Positions 1-7,359 of a stretch of DNA of 11,643 bases are shown one piece after another. Numbering within the stretch: the first letter of the stretch is position 1; each line of letters opens with the position of its first letter. The notes beneath the pieces were generated by a model. It had not been told where the DNA came from, did no database searches, and saw only the letters and a list, made by a program, of their open reading frames with translations. Made by a program: the position numbers and the translations under genes. Location: positions 1 through 11,643 of the forward strand of contig JACQEV010000230.1 in the NCBI GenBank assembly GCA_016200385.1, written 5' to 3'. This DNA is from Candidatus Methylomirabilota bacterium. GTDB lineage: Bacteria; Methylomirabilota; Methylomirabilia; Methylomirabilales; Methylomirabilaceae.

Positions 1-132
1 ACGTTGGGGATCGCCTGCGTCAGCAACAATCCTCGCCTGGTGGATGAGATCCTGAGCAAGGTGGTCAGCCTCATTGAGCGTGACGGCGATGCCCTGATTC
101 TCGATTACGAGATCGATTTGGTGACTCATTGA
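1..132 (+). CDS. ylxP: YlxP-like DUF503 family protein, C-terminal part only
   Basis: The window opens inside this gene, and only the last 43 codons are present before the TGA at 130-132. The visible residues, TLGIACVSNN...VDEILSKVVSLIE...GDALILDYEIDLVTH, match the end of the small DUF503/YlxP family: a core strand, a helix, and the closing strand with the ALILDYE-type pattern. Family members are about 90-100 residues long, so roughly half is missing. In the family this gene usually follows infB and precedes rbfA, which is exactly its place here. Its role is only loosely tied to the translation operon, and a ribosome-associated function is inferred from context rather than shown. The downstream gap to rbfA is unusually long (255 bases), and its outermost inverted repeat starts at the base after this stop codon. 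Confidence 0.75.
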   Translation, partial: TLGIACVSNNPRLVDEILSKVVSLIERDGDALILDYEIDLVTH

Positions 133-370
133 GGTCGCCAGTTTCTGCCGGCCAACCAACTTCGCCTAGCGGCGTTGCTGGCCACCGGGGCACTCCCTGT
201 CCGAGATCCCGGGATGGGCTCCCGGACCGGGACGACGTACCCGGAAACGTACACCGGGTACCCGCGAAGTGGGTGCGGCCACGGCGGCCGCGCCTTGCTA
301 TGCTCGCTTCTTGGTCCGGCATGGTGCCCACCAACTTAGGGCGAAGTAGTTGGAGGGGCACTTGGCGTCC
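133..370 (+). other. Large nested inverted-repeat region between ylxP and rbfA (possible structured RNA or leader)
   Basis: No credible protein is encoded here, but the whole gap is symmetrical. Visible pairings, from outside in: GG 133-134 with CC 369-370 and CGCCA 136-140 with TGGCG 363-367; CCAAC 152-156 with GTTGG 349-353; ACTTCGCC 159-166 with GGCGAAGT 340-347; GTTG 174-177 with CAAC 332-335; GGGCAC 188-193 with GTGCCC 324-329; CCGGACC 222-228 with GGTCCGG 313-319. Inside lie two hairpins: GTACCCGG 237-244 with CCGGGTAC 254-261 (9-base loop), and a 10-pair stem 271-280 with 286-295 (5-base loop). A minor hairpin can form at 203-221. All are compatible in one branched rod of about 240 nt. 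In the 271-295 stem, two G-U pairs hold only if the + strand is transcribed. I found no signature of RNase P, tmRNA or SRP RNA. It could be a leader RNA, a small RNA resembling 6S in size, or a decayed palindromic mobile element. Confidence 0.45.
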
Positions 371-390
371 ATGCATTTGATACGCTGATG
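352..390 (+). promoter_or_regulatory. Displaced Shine-Dalgarno and 5-codon leader ORF overlapping the rbfA start
   Basis: GGAGGGG at 352-358 is the only strong ribosome-binding sequence upstream of rbfA, but it is 29 bases from the rbfA ATG, too far to serve it directly. ATG 371-373 opens a short frame (Met-His-Leu-Ile-Arg, stop TGA 386-388), and a TTG at 362 in the same frame is an alternative start. The stop shares its last base with the rbfA ATG (TGATG), a typical re-initiation arrangement. The ribosome site lies in the 3' arm of the nested inverted-repeat region, so folding could affect access to it. The elements are visible in the sequence; the coupling is inferred. Confidence 0.35.
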
Positions 391-750
391 CAAGGCAAGC
401 GCGCCGAGCGTGTCGGTGCCCTGATAAAGGAAGAGATCAGTCGCCTGATCCTACGTTCGGTCAAGGATCCGAGGATCGGCTTCGTGACGGTCACCCGTGT
501 GCGGGTGAGCGATGATCTGCGGCATGCGAGGATCTATATCTGTTCGGCCGGGGGCGGAGAGACACAGCGCCCCGAAGCGCTGGTCGGTCTGAAGAGCGCG
601 GCGGGTTTTCTGCGGGGCGAGCTTGGACGCCGGCTGTGCCTGCGCTATGCGCCGGAACTGGTGTTCTTGCCGGATGATTCGCTGGAGGAGACGCTGCACC
701 TGGCTGAGCTGCTGCGGCGGATCGAGACCGACAGGACGATAGAGAAGTGA
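388..750 (+). CDS. rbfA: 30S ribosome-binding factor A
   Basis: This 120-residue protein has the full RbfA pattern. The N-terminal helix MQGKRAERVGALIKEEISRL is followed by DPRIGFVTVTRVRVSDDLRHARIYI (residues 27-51), then LKSAAGFLRGELGRRLCLRYAPELVF and the closing DDSLEETLHLAELL helix. Together these make the single type-II KH fold of the family, and the length is normal. RbfA binds the immature 30S subunit near the 16S rRNA 5' end and helps late processing and cold adaptation. The ATG at 388 is the first usable ATG, GTG or TTG after an in-frame TAG at 337-339, so the start is well bounded, with CTG 385 the only other option. No ribosome site lies directly upstream, and translation may depend on the leader ORF at 371. 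The stop overlaps the GTG of the next gene. Confidence 0.95.
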   Translation: MQGKRAERVGALIKEEISRLILRSVKDPRIGFVTVTRVRVSDDLRHARIYICSAGGGETQRPEALVGLKSAAGFLRGELGRRLCLRYAPELVFLPDDSLEETLHLAELLRRIETDRTIEK

Positions 751-1625
751 CGATGGGGAGTCAGGTGGACCTGCACCTTCACACGACGGCCTCCGATGGT
801 GCGCTACGGCCGGCGGAGCTGGTAAGGGCCGCCGCTCGCATCGGGATCCGCGTCATGGCCGTGACCGACCACGACAACGTCGATGGGATCCGAGAGGCGC
901 AAGATGCCGCCTCCGGTCTTCCGATCGAGGTGATCCCGGGGATCGAGGTAAGCGCCAATCTGGATGGCGACGAGATCCATGTTCTGGGCTACCTTCTCCA
1001 TGCGGATGACCGCCACCTGCGCGAAAGCCTTTGCCGGCTTCAGGAGGCCAGGGTCACCCAAGCCCGGGCCATGGTGGAGAGGCTGGGAGAACTGGGCTGC
1101 CCGCTCGATTGGGAGCGTGTGATGGCGATCGCTGACAGCGGCTCGGTGGGGCGGCCCCATATTGCCAGGGCCCTTGTCGAGCGGGGCTACGTCGGGTCGG
1201 TGGATGAGGCCTTCTCGCGCTTTCTGAGACGGGGAGGCCCGGGATATGTTGAGGGAGAGAAGCTACTTCCCCAGGAAGCGATCAGTCTGATCAGAGAGGC
1301 GCATGGCGTACCCTCCCTGGCCCATCCGATCATCGTGGGAGCGAACGACTACCGGTTGGATCTCTCCCGCCTGCTCCCAATTATGGTGGAGGCTGGCCTG
1401 GAGGGGATCGAGGCCTACTATAAGGGCTACACCCCCGAGATCACGGCATCGCTCCTTGCCGAAGTTGGTCGACATCGACTGGTTCCCACCGGCGGGAGCG
1501 ATTTTCACGGTGCGGGTGTCGTTGCCGACGCCGAGCTGGGGGCCGTCGAGGTCCCGTGGGAGACCGTCGAGCGGCTGCGGGCGCGCCAACGGGAATCGGG
1601 GCGCGCGCCTGCCACTGGTGTGTGA
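747..1625 (+). CDS. PHP-domain phosphoesterase, TrpH/RNase AM (YciV) type
   Basis: This 292-residue metal-dependent phosphoesterase belongs to the PHP superfamily. Its metal-binding motifs are all visible: HLH 10-12 followed by SDG, TDHD 40-43, Glu67 in PGIEVSA, His78 in EIHVLGY, LAHP 191-194 and GSDFH 250-254. The GRPHIARALV segment is typical of the TrpH/YciV branch. Characterised members are a 3',5'-nucleoside bisphosphate phosphatase and the 5'-3' exonuclease RNase AM, which matures rRNA 5' ends and degrades short RNAs, so a cytosolic RNA or pAp-processing role is likely; the exact substrate is inference. GTG 747 overlaps the rbfA stop, and ATG 753, with GAGAAG just upstream, is an equally good start. 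In many bacteria the DHH enzyme NrnA occupies this slot between rbfA and truB. Confidence 0.85.
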   Translation: MTMGSQVDLHLHTTASDGALRPAELVRAAARIGIRVMAVTDHDNVDGIREAQDAASGLPIEVIPGIEVSANLDGDEIHVLGYLLHADDRHLRESLCRLQEARVTQARAMVERLGELGCPLDWERVMAIADSGSVGRPHIARALVERGYVGSVDEAFSRFLRRGGPGYVEGEKLLPQEAISLIREAHGVPSLAHPIIVGANDYRLDLSRLLPIMVEAGLEGIEAYYKGYTPEITASLLAEVGRHRLVPTGGSDFHGAGVVADAELGAVEVPWETVERLRARQRESGRAPATGV

Positions 1626-1640
1626 AGCTTGGCAACTACG

Positions 1641-2582
1641 ATGGAACTCAGCGGAGTCTTGAACATCAACAAGTCTGAGGGGATGACCTCTCACGATGTG
1701 GTTGACGTCGTGCGACGGTTCCTGAAGATCCGCCGCGTGGGCCACACTGGTACGCTGGATCCGAGGGCCACCGGGGTCCTCCCGGTCTGCGTCGGACGTG
1801 CCACCCGCATCGCGCAGTTCCTCACCCAGGCCGATAAGGAGTACCTGATCACGATGCGGCTGGGGATCACCACCGACACCCTTGATGCAGACGGGAAGGT
1901 TCTGTCCCAGACCGATGACATCAGCGTGGACCCTGTCAAACTTCGAGAGATCCTGAATGGGTTTGTCGGAGAGATCCAGCAGGTGCCACCGCTCTTTTCC
2001 GCCAAGAAGCATCGCGGGGAGCGTCTCTATCGTCTGGCCCGGCGCGGCGAGACGGTGAAACGGGAACCGGTCACGGTGAAGATCTACGATCTCACCTTTC
2101 TCTCAATCGATCTACCCTTCATTCGGATCCGGGTCAGTTGCTCCAAGGGGACGTATGCCCGCGCCCTGTGCGACGACATCGGTCGGGAGCTCGGATGCGG
2201 CGCGCACCTCTTTGCACTGACGCGAACCCGGTCGGGCCGCTTCCTGGTGGAGGAGGCGATCATCCTCGACCAGCTAAGGAAGGTCGTTGAGGAGGGGCGC
2301 ATTCTCGAGGTGCTGATCCCCGTGGGAGAGGCCCTGGACCACCTTCCCGCCGTCAGGGTCCACCCCGAGTCCTCTCGATCGGTCGTCCAGGGGAGCGGGA
2401 CGGTGGCAGCTTCGCTCATCAGCTTCCCCTCTGGAGTGGAAAAGGGGGACTTGGTTCGCGTGCTGGGGTACCGGCGCCGGCTTCTTTCCCTTGCCGAGGC
2501 GACGGTCGCGGGTCGGGAGTTCGCAGGGACCGATCCACGCCGGGTGGTCCTCAAGCCGGTGCGGGTCTTGGCCGGGCAATGA
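1641..2582 (+). CDS. truB: tRNA pseudouridine(55) synthase TruB
   Basis: This enzyme isomerises U55 in the T-loop of tRNAs to pseudouridine. From ATG 1641 it has 313 residues. SGVLNINKSEGMTSHDVV is the family N-terminus, and GHTGTLDPRATGVLPVCVG holds the catalytic aspartate (residue 40 of this start). The later blocks PPLFSAKKHRGERLYRLARRGE, SCSKGTYARALCDDIGRELGCGAHLFALTRTRSGRF and a PUA-like C-terminal part (GDLVRVLGYRRRLLSLAEA) are all intact. A TTG at 1629 in the same frame would add four residues (MATT). I prefer ATG 1641 because family members begin just before the GVL block. No strong ribosome site is seen for either. The gene is 15 bases after the PHP stop, and its own stop overlaps the ribF ATG as ATGA. 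Confidence 0.95.
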   Translation: MELSGVLNINKSEGMTSHDVVDVVRRFLKIRRVGHTGTLDPRATGVLPVCVGRATRIAQFLTQADKEYLITMRLGITTDTLDADGKVLSQTDDISVDPVKLREILNGFVGEIQQVPPLFSAKKHRGERLYRLARRGETVKREPVTVKIYDLTFLSIDLPFIRIRVSCSKGTYARALCDDIGRELGCGAHLFALTRTRSGRFLVEEAIILDQLRKVVEEGRILEVLIPVGEALDHLPAVRVHPESSRSVVQGSGTVAASLISFPSGVEKGDLVRVLGYRRRLLSLAEATVAGREFAGTDPRRVVLKPVRVLAGQ

Positions 2583-3541
2583 TCGTCGTCGAGCGGGTGG
2601 AGGATCTGGCAGGCGACTACCCCTACGTGGTGGTGGCGCTTGGAACCTTCGATGGAGTCCACCTTGGGCATCAGGAGATCCTCGGTCGCGTGGTACGGCG
2701 GGCCCGGCAGGAGCGGGGAACGGCGACTGTCTTCACCTTTGTGCGGCACCCGCTCGAGGTGGTAAACCATTCGAAGGCCCCGCCCCTGATCACACCATTG
2801 CCGATCAAGCAGGAGATCATACGAGCCCTCGGCATCGATCTTCTGGTAGCGGTCACCTTCAGCCCCTTTTTGGCTGACACCCCGCCGCGCGATTTCGTCA
2901 AGACCTACCTGGTCGATCGACTCCGAGCACGATGTGTCTGTGTCGGGTACGACTTCGCCTTCGGCAAGGGCAGGGCCGGGTCTCCCGACACCCTCCGAGC
3001 GCTTGGAGAAGAGCACCAGTTCGGGCTGGATGTGGTCCCTGCGATGACCGTGGACAGTCACATTGTGAGCTCGACCCTGATTCGCGGTTTGCTCTCCAGG
3101 GGCGAGCTGGTCGAGGCTGCCCGCTATCTGGGCCGGCCCTACGCCATTCGGGGAGAGGTTGAGCGGGGAGCCGGGCGGGGAAAAGGGCTGGGTTACCCGA
3201 CGGCTAACCTGCCCGCCACGGCCGATGTGCTGATTCCGGACGGCGTGTACGTGGGCCAGGCGTGGTACCGCAAGGAACTGCAACGCGCGCTGGTCAATGT
3301 CGGGACAGCTCCGACGTTTGGGGGCGGCGCCCGCCGGATCGAGGTGCACCTCATTGACGCGAGCCACGAGCTGTACGGGGAGACGCTGACGCTCTTCGTT
3401 CTTGGACGACTGCGGGACGAGCGGCGTTTCGAGAGCCCTGAGCTGCTCCGGCAGCAGATCGAAATCGACAGGAGGAGGGCCGATGACGTCTTTGCCGCCT
3501 TCCCCCGGTTTTCTCCGAAAGAATGGGCTTTACTCCCCTAG
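2579..3541 (+). CDS. ribF: Bifunctional riboflavin kinase / FAD synthetase
   Basis: This 320-residue two-domain enzyme converts riboflavin to FMN and then FAD. The N-terminal FAD synthetase (nucleotidyltransferase) domain shows [11 protein letters not shown] (22-32), [24 protein letters not shown] (123-134) and SSTLIR (164-169). The C-terminal riboflavin kinase domain starts near GRPY 185-188 and contains the [13 protein letters not shown] loop (GYPTAN 205-210), the [21 protein letters not shown] strand pair and the ELYGETL motif. Length and domain order are those of standard bacterial RibF. The ATG overlaps the truB stop (ATGA), implying coupled translation. The position between truB and rpsO is common in bacteria. 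Nothing suggests an FMN riboswitch, and there is no room for one. Confidence 0.96.
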   Translation: MIVVERVEDLAGDYPYVVVALGTFDGVHLGHQEILGRVVRRARQERGTATVFTFVRHPLEVVNHSKAPPLITPLPIKQEIIRALGIDLLVAVTFSPFLADTPPRDFVKTYLVDRLRARCVCVGYDFAFGKGRAGSPDTLRALGEEHQFGLDVVPAMTVDSHIVSSTLIRGLLSRGELVEAARYLGRPYAIRGEVERGAGRGKGLGYPTANLPATADVLIPDGVYVGQAWYRKELQRALVNVGTAPTFGGGARRIEVHLIDASHELYGETLTLFVLGRLRDERRFESPELLRQQIEIDRRRADDVFAAFPRFSPKEWALLP

Positions 3542-3562
3542 AGGCATATGATATCGTACGTC

Positions 3563-3606
3563 GAGGATACGGGTATCTTCTTGAGAAGAAAGGGGGTTAT
3601 GGCTTC
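3563..3606 (+). promoter_or_regulatory. Possible rpsO leader: two competing hairpins and a strong ribosome site
   Basis: Between ribF and rpsO, two short stems are mutually exclusive. GAGGATA 3563-3569 can pair with TATCTTC 3574-3580 (one G-U pair), while TCTTC 3576-3580 can pair with GAAGA 3585-3589. They are followed by AAGGGGGT at 3590-3597, an 8-base near-match to the anti-Shine-Dalgarno, 10 bases before the GTG. S15 often represses its own translation through structured leaders, so an autoregulatory switch is possible. The pairings are short and could be chance. Confidence 0.3.
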
Positions 3607-3876
3607 GTGACCAAAGCGATTGCAAACAAGCAAGAGATCATTGGGCAGCATCGGCTTCATGACACCGACTCCGGTTCTCCGGAGGTACAGATCGCACTCC
3701 TTACCGGGCGGATCGAATATCTCACCGAACACCTGACGGTCCACAAAAAAGACTTTCACTCGAGGCGGGGATTGCTTCGCCTTGTCGGGCGGCGCCGGAA
3801 GCTCCTGGATTACCTCAGGAGCAAGGATAACAACCGATATAAACAGGTCATAGAAAGATTGGGAATCCGGAAGTGA
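3607..3876 (+). CDS. rpsO: 30S ribosomal protein S15 (uS15)
   Basis: S15 binds the central domain of 16S rRNA early in 30S assembly. Starting at GTG 3607 the protein has exactly 89 residues, the usual S15 length. It reads [12 protein letters not shown], then [72 protein letters not shown], a full-length family match with the conserved SGSPEVQ and HKKD-HSRRGL blocks. A longer frame from ATG 3523 would add 28 residues inside ribF that look nothing like S15, so I reject it. The ribosome site AAGGGGGT (3590-3597) fits the GTG. An out-of-frame ATG at 3599 makes only Met-Ala-Ser-stop, with its TGA overlapping the GTG start. The rpsO stop overlaps the pnp GTG, so there is no spacer for a terminator or an RNase III hairpin of the E. 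coli type. Confidence 0.96.
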   Translation: MTKAIANKQEIIGQHRLHDTDSGSPEVQIALLTGRIEYLTEHLTVHKKDFHSRRGLLRLVGRRRKLLDYLRSKDNNRYKQVIERLGIRK

Positions 3877-5984
3877 GCGGTCGCGTCGAACGGATCATCG
3901 AAGGCAAATCGCTGAGCATCGAGGCGGGACGTGTCGCCCGGCAGGCCGATGGCGCCGTGTTAGTCCGATACGGCGACACGGTCATCCTGGTCACGGCGGT
4001 AGCCTCCAAACAGCCGCGTCAGGGTATCGATTTCTTCCCCCTCTCGGTCGATTACCAGGAACGGGCCTACGCTGCAGGGAAGATCCCCGGCGGCTTCTTC
4101 AAACGGGAAGGCCGCCCCCATGACAAGGAAACCCTCACCGCCCGCCTCATCGATCGCCCACTGCGCCCTCTCTTTCCGGAGGGTTATCGTCACGATGTCC
4201 AGATTATCGGCACCGTCTTGTCCGCTGATCAGGAGAACGACCCTGATGTCTTGGCGGTGGTAGGTGCCTCCGCTGCCCTAACCATCTCGTCCATCCCGTT
4301 CCTCGGGCCGATCGGCGCCGTCCGGGTCGGCCGTGTCGGGGGCAAGTTCGTCCTCAATCCAACCTATGCCATGCAGGAAGGGGCTGACATCGATCTGGTG
4401 GTCGCAGGGACCAGGACCGCTGTGGTGATGATCGAGGCCGGGGCCAAAGAGGTGTCCGAGGAGTTGATGGTCGAGGCGATTGAGTTCGGCCACAAGGGGA
4501 TTCAAGCCCTGATCGATATGGTGGAGGAGCTCGCCAAGCAACTTGGGGTCGAAAAGGCGCCCTTCAACGCTCCGCCTGTTGATCCCGAGTTGCACGAGCG
4601 GGTGAGCAGCCTGGCCCGCCGGGGGCTGCGGACCCTCGCCGGCATTGCCGAAAAGGAGGAGCACCGAACCCGTCGGCAGCAGCTCTATGAGGAAGTCCTC
4701 GCCCAGTATGGCGACGAACCGGAGGATCGGAAAGCAGCGGTCAGACACCTGTTCGAACAGATCGAGCATGAGGAGTTGCGCCGGATGATCCTGGAGGAGG
4801 GGCGGCGAGCGGACGGACGGGGACTTGAGGACGTTCGGCCTATCAGTGCCGAGGTGGGGGTCCTCCCGCGAACGCACGGATCGGCCCTGTTCACAAGAGG
4901 TCAGACGCAAGCCCTCGTGACCACCACGCTTGGCACGTCCGAAGATGAACAGCGATTGGATGACATCGAGGGCGAAGGGACCAAGCGGTTCATGCTCCAT
5001 TACAACTTCCCGCCGTTCAGCGTCGGCGAGGTCAAGTTCATGCGTGGCCCCGGTCGCCGTGAGATCGGGCATGGGGCGCTGGCCGAGCGGGCGCTGCTCG
5101 CGGTTCTGCCGCCGAAGGAGGAGTTTCCCTATACCCTCCGGATCGTCTCGGATATCCTCGAGTCGAACGGTTCATCCTCCATGTCGACGGTCTGCGGGGC
5201 GAGCCTGAGCCTGATGGATGCCGGGGTTCCGATCGAGTTGGCCGTGGCAGGGGTGGCGATGGGGCTGGTCATGGAGACGGATCGGACGGCGATCCTCACC
5301 GACATCATCGGACTCGAAGATCACCTGGGCGACATGGACTTTAAGGTGGCCGGCACGCGAAAAGGGGTCACCGCCCTTCAGATGGACATCAAGACTGGGG
5401 GGATCACCGCCACCCTCATGGCGAAGGCGCTGGATCAGGCCAAGCGCGCCCGCCTCCATATCCTGAGCCAGATGGACCGTGCCATCTCGGAGCCAAGGCC
5501 GAGCATCTCCGTCTACGCCCCTCGGATCATCACGATCATGATCCCTGTGGATAAGATCCGGGATGTGATCGGCCCGGGCGGCAAGGTGATCCGGGGGATC
5601 GTGGCGGAGTCAGGGGCGAAGATCGATATCTCCGACGATGGGCGGGTGGAGATCGCCTCGGTCGATGAGGCGGCGGCCCAGAAGGCCTTGTCGATCATCA
5701 GTAAGATCGTCGAGGTCCCTGAGGTCGGCAGAGTCTACCTGGGCAAGGTGGTCAAGATCATGGACTTTGGCGCCTTTGTCCAGATCCTTCCTGGCACCGA
5801 TGGGCTGTTGCACATCTCTCAGATTGCCGAACAACGGGTGAAAAAGGTCGAGGAGGTGCTGTCGGAAGGAGACGAAGTTATGGTCAAGGTGATCGACATC
5901 GACAAGAACGGGAAGATCCGGCTCAGTCGCAAAGAGGTGTTGGAGTCCGAAAGCACGAGAAAGGCCGAGCGGAGATCCTCCTGA
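3873..5984 (+). CDS. pnp: Polyribonucleotide nucleotidyltransferase (PNPase)
   Basis: PNPase degrades RNA 3' to 5' by phosphorolysis, as a trimer and often within the degradosome. The 703 residues contain the standard layout. A first RNase PH core carries FFKREGR (75-81) and [15 protein letters not shown] helical linker follows, then a second core with [37 protein letters not shown] (GSSSMST 433-439) and GDMDFKVAG (486-494). The KH domain has the GPGGK loop at 567-571, and the S1 domain runs from about residue 619 to 690 ([20 protein letters not shown]...[10 protein letters not shown]). All conserved phosphate- and metal-site blocks are intact. The GTG start overlaps the rpsO stop and has only a weak ribosome site, which suggests translational coupling to S15. 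The order rpsO-pnp is widely conserved. Confidence 0.97.
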   Translation: MSGRVERIIEGKSLSIEAGRVARQADGAVLVRYGDTVILVTAVASKQPRQGIDFFPLSVDYQERAYAAGKIPGGFFKREGRPHDKETLTARLIDRPLRPLFPEGYRHDVQIIGTVLSADQENDPDVLAVVGASAALTISSIPFLGPIGAVRVGRVGGKFVLNPTYAMQEGADIDLVVAGTRTAVVMIEAGAKEVSEELMVEAIEFGHKGIQALIDMVEELAKQLGVEKAPFNAPPVDPELHERVSSLARRGLRTLAGIAEKEEHRTRRQQLYEEVLAQYGDEPEDRKAAVRHLFEQIEHEELRRMILEEGRRADGRGLEDVRPISAEVGVLPRTHGSALFTRGQTQALVTTTLGTSEDEQRLDDIEGEGTKRFMLHYNFPPFSVGEVKFMRGPGRREIGHGALAERALLAVLPPKEEFPYTLRIVSDILESNGSSSMSTVCGASLSLMDAGVPIELAVAGVAMGLVMETDRTAILTDIIGLEDHLGDMDFKVAGTRKGVTALQMDIKTGGITATLMAKALDQAKRARLHILSQMDRAISEPRPSISVYAPRIITIMIPVDKIRDVIGPGGKVIRGIVAESGAKIDISDDGRVEIASVDEAAAQKALSIISKIVEVPEVGRVYLGKVVKIMDFGAFVQILPGTDGLLHISQIAEQRVKKVEEVLSEGDEVMVKVIDIDKNGKIRLSRKEVLESESTRKAERRSS

Positions 5985-5987
5985 TCT

Positions 5988-7241
5988 ATGACGACCTCCT
6001 TCTACAACCGCCAGGTGCTGTCGAACGGGATGGTCGTGCTCACCGAACGGATGCCGTCCGTCAAGTCGGCTTCGATCGGAGTCTGGGTCAGGGTTGGCTC
6101 ACGGGATGAGTCGCCGGAGGTGGCTGGTGTTTCGCACTTCATCGAGCACATGCTGTTCAAGGGGACAGAGCGGCGGAGCGCGGAGGAGATCGCCAGGGCG
6201 GTTGATGCCGTTGGTGGGACGCTGGACGCCTTCACCAGTCGGGAGAGCACCTGTTTCTATGCCAAGGTGCTGGGCGAGCATCTTCCCCTGGCCATTGAAC
6301 TTCTCGCTGATACCTTTCTCCACTCTCGCCTCGACCCCCAGGATATCGATCGAGAACGGCAGGTGGTTCTCCAGGAAATCAAGATGGTGGAGGACACCCC
6401 GGATGACCTGGTTCACGATCTCTTCGCCGAGGCGATCTGGGGTGACCACCCCGTGGCCAGACCGATCCTGGGTCAGAAGGAGACCGTGCTCCGCTTGGCG
6501 CAAAGCGATATCCGCCGCCACATGGAGCGCTTCTATCGGCCAGACCGCACGGTCGTGGCGGCGGCCGGCGACCTGGAGCACGACCGAGTGGTGGAGCTGG
6601 TGTTGCGGGCATTCGACGGCTTCGAAGGCCGGAGCCATCACTCCGATCCCCCGGCACCCATCTCGACGGCGGCCGTGCGGGTCGAGGAGCGTGACACGGC
6701 CCAGCTTCACCTGTGCGTGGGGCTAGACGGTCTTCCCTACGCCCACGAGGATCGCTACGCCATCTACCTGCTGAATGCCATGCTGGGCGGCAGCATGAGT
6801 TCTCGGCTCTTCCAGGAGGTTCGCGAAAAGCGTGGCCTGGCGTACTCGATCTACTCCTACCAGGCCTCATACCGCGACTGTGGCCTCCTGGTCGTGTATG
6901 CCGGGACCAGTCCCGAGTCTTCTGGTCAGGTGGTGGATCTGATCCGCGCGGAGTGCGCCCGCTTGCGCGATCAGCCGATTGCTCCCCGCGATCTCCAACA
7001 GGCAAAGGATCAGCTCAAGGGCAACCTGTTCCTCGGTCTGGAGGGGACCAGCAGCCGGATGACTCGCCTTGCCAAAACGGAGATCTACCTCGAGCGCAAC
7101 CATGATCTCGATGAGATCATCTCCGAAATCGAAGCGGTGTCAATCGATCAGTTCCAGTCGCTTGCCCGGCGGATCTTGCGCGACGAGGCCTTCACCATTA
7201 CCTTCATCGGCCCTGTCCCCCAGGCCGCGCTGCTCTCCTGA
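5988..7241 (+). CDS. M16 family zinc metallopeptidase (processing-peptidase/YmxG type)
   Basis: This 417-residue peptidase is of the pitrilysin/insulinase M16B type. The inverted zinc motif HFIEH is at residues 50-54, and the third zinc ligand is Glu130 in [15 protein letters not shown], 76 residues after His54, the family spacing, so it looks catalytically active. The second half-domain holds the M16C-type pattern ([35 protein letters not shown]), including the conserved R/Y region. No signal peptide is seen, so it is probably cytoplasmic. Genes of this kind directly follow pnp in many bacteria; the natural substrates are poorly known. The start is ATG 5988, three bases after the pnp stop, with GGAG at 5971-5974 as the ribosome site. 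A small hairpin, AGATC 5973-5977 with GATCT 5983-5987, abuts the start codon. This gene closes the translation/RNA block. Confidence 0.9.
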   Translation: MTTSFYNRQVLSNGMVVLTERMPSVKSASIGVWVRVGSRDESPEVAGVSHFIEHMLFKGTERRSAEEIARAVDAVGGTLDAFTSRESTCFYAKVLGEHLPLAIELLADTFLHSRLDPQDIDRERQVVLQEIKMVEDTPDDLVHDLFAEAIWGDHPVARPILGQKETVLRLAQSDIRRHMERFYRPDRTVVAAAGDLEHDRVVELVLRAFDGFEGRSHHSDPPAPISTAAVRVEERDTAQLHLCVGLDGLPYAHEDRYAIYLLNAMLGGSMSSRLFQEVREKRGLAYSIYSYQASYRDCGLLVVYAGTSPESSGQVVDLIRAECARLRDQPIAPRDLQQAKDQLKGNLFLGLEGTSSRMTRLAKTEIYLERNHDLDEIISEIEAVSIDQFQSLARRILRDEAFTITFIGPVPQAALLS

Positions 7242-7256
7242 CGGCCGATCCGGCCG
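7242..7256. repeat. Short GC-rich palindrome after the M16 gene
   Basis: CGGCCG, ATC, CGGCCG follows directly after the peptidase stop codon and can form a 6-pair stem with a 3-base loop. It could act as an RNA hairpin at the end of the first transcript. No T-rich tract follows (AATCCCTTCC), so it is not a typical intrinsic terminator. I treat it as an inverted repeat of unknown role. Confidence 0.4.
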
Positions 7257-7264
7257 AATCCCTT

Positions 7265-7290
7265 CCTTCGACGGAGCTCAGGCCAGGCTT
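7265..7290. repeat. Fragment resembling a widespread intergenic repeat motif (CCTTCGAC...GCTCAGG)
   Basis: The stretch CCTTCGACGGAGCTCAGG (7265-7282), followed by CCAGGCTT, resembles the CCTTCGACAGGCTCAGG-type sequence that I recall as common in intergenic repeats of many environmental bacteria. Only one copy is visible here, and it does not have a clear partner arm. Recognition is from memory of the motif. A genome-wide count would settle whether it is a repeat family member or chance. Confidence 0.3.
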
Positions 7291-7297
7291 CGTTGTC

Positions 7298-7303
7298 TTG
7301 ACA
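7298..7303 (+). promoter_or_regulatory. TTGACA, possible -35 element upstream of purB
   Basis: A perfect sigma-70 -35 hexamer, TTGACA, lies 56 bases before the purB ATG, in the only gap between the two functional blocks. The bases 16-18 nt downstream (around GGCAAC at 7321-7326) are a poor -10, so this is weak evidence for a separate purine promoter. Nothing recognisable as a purine riboswitch or PurR operator is present in 7242-7359. Confidence 0.2.
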
Positions 7304-7359
7304 ATGCGACGTCGCCACTGGGCAACCGGAACCATAGGCGTGTGTAACGAGGAGGAGCG

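Noticed and set aside
71..380. Small frames on both strands across the ylxP-rbfA gap (71-376 minus, 129-380 plus)
   Set aside because: Both are Arg/Pro/Gly-rich with no family resemblance and no supported start. The inverted-repeat pairing explains the sequence better than coding.
133..387. RNase P RNA, tmRNA, SRP RNA or a known riboswitch in the ylxP-rbfA gap
   Set aside because: I looked for the conserved RNase P, tmRNA and SRP helix-8 sequence blocks on both strands and did not see them. 6S-like size and shape alone are not enough for a name.
2084..3367. 427-codon open frame on the - strand
   Set aside because: It is antisense to the end of truB and most of ribF, both intact, and shows no recognisable domain.
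3523..3606. Longer rpsO start at ATG 3523
   Set aside because: It would add 28 residues inside ribF with no counterpart in S15. GTG 3607 gives the standard 89 residues and has a strong ribosome site.
4278..5072. 264-codon open frame on the - strand
   Set aside because: It is antisense to pnp, with low-complexity His/Asp/Leu-rich sequence that is the complement of pnp codons.
7242..7264. Intrinsic terminator after the M16 peptidase gene
   Set aside because: The palindrome has a 6-pair stem with a very short loop and is not followed by a T-run.
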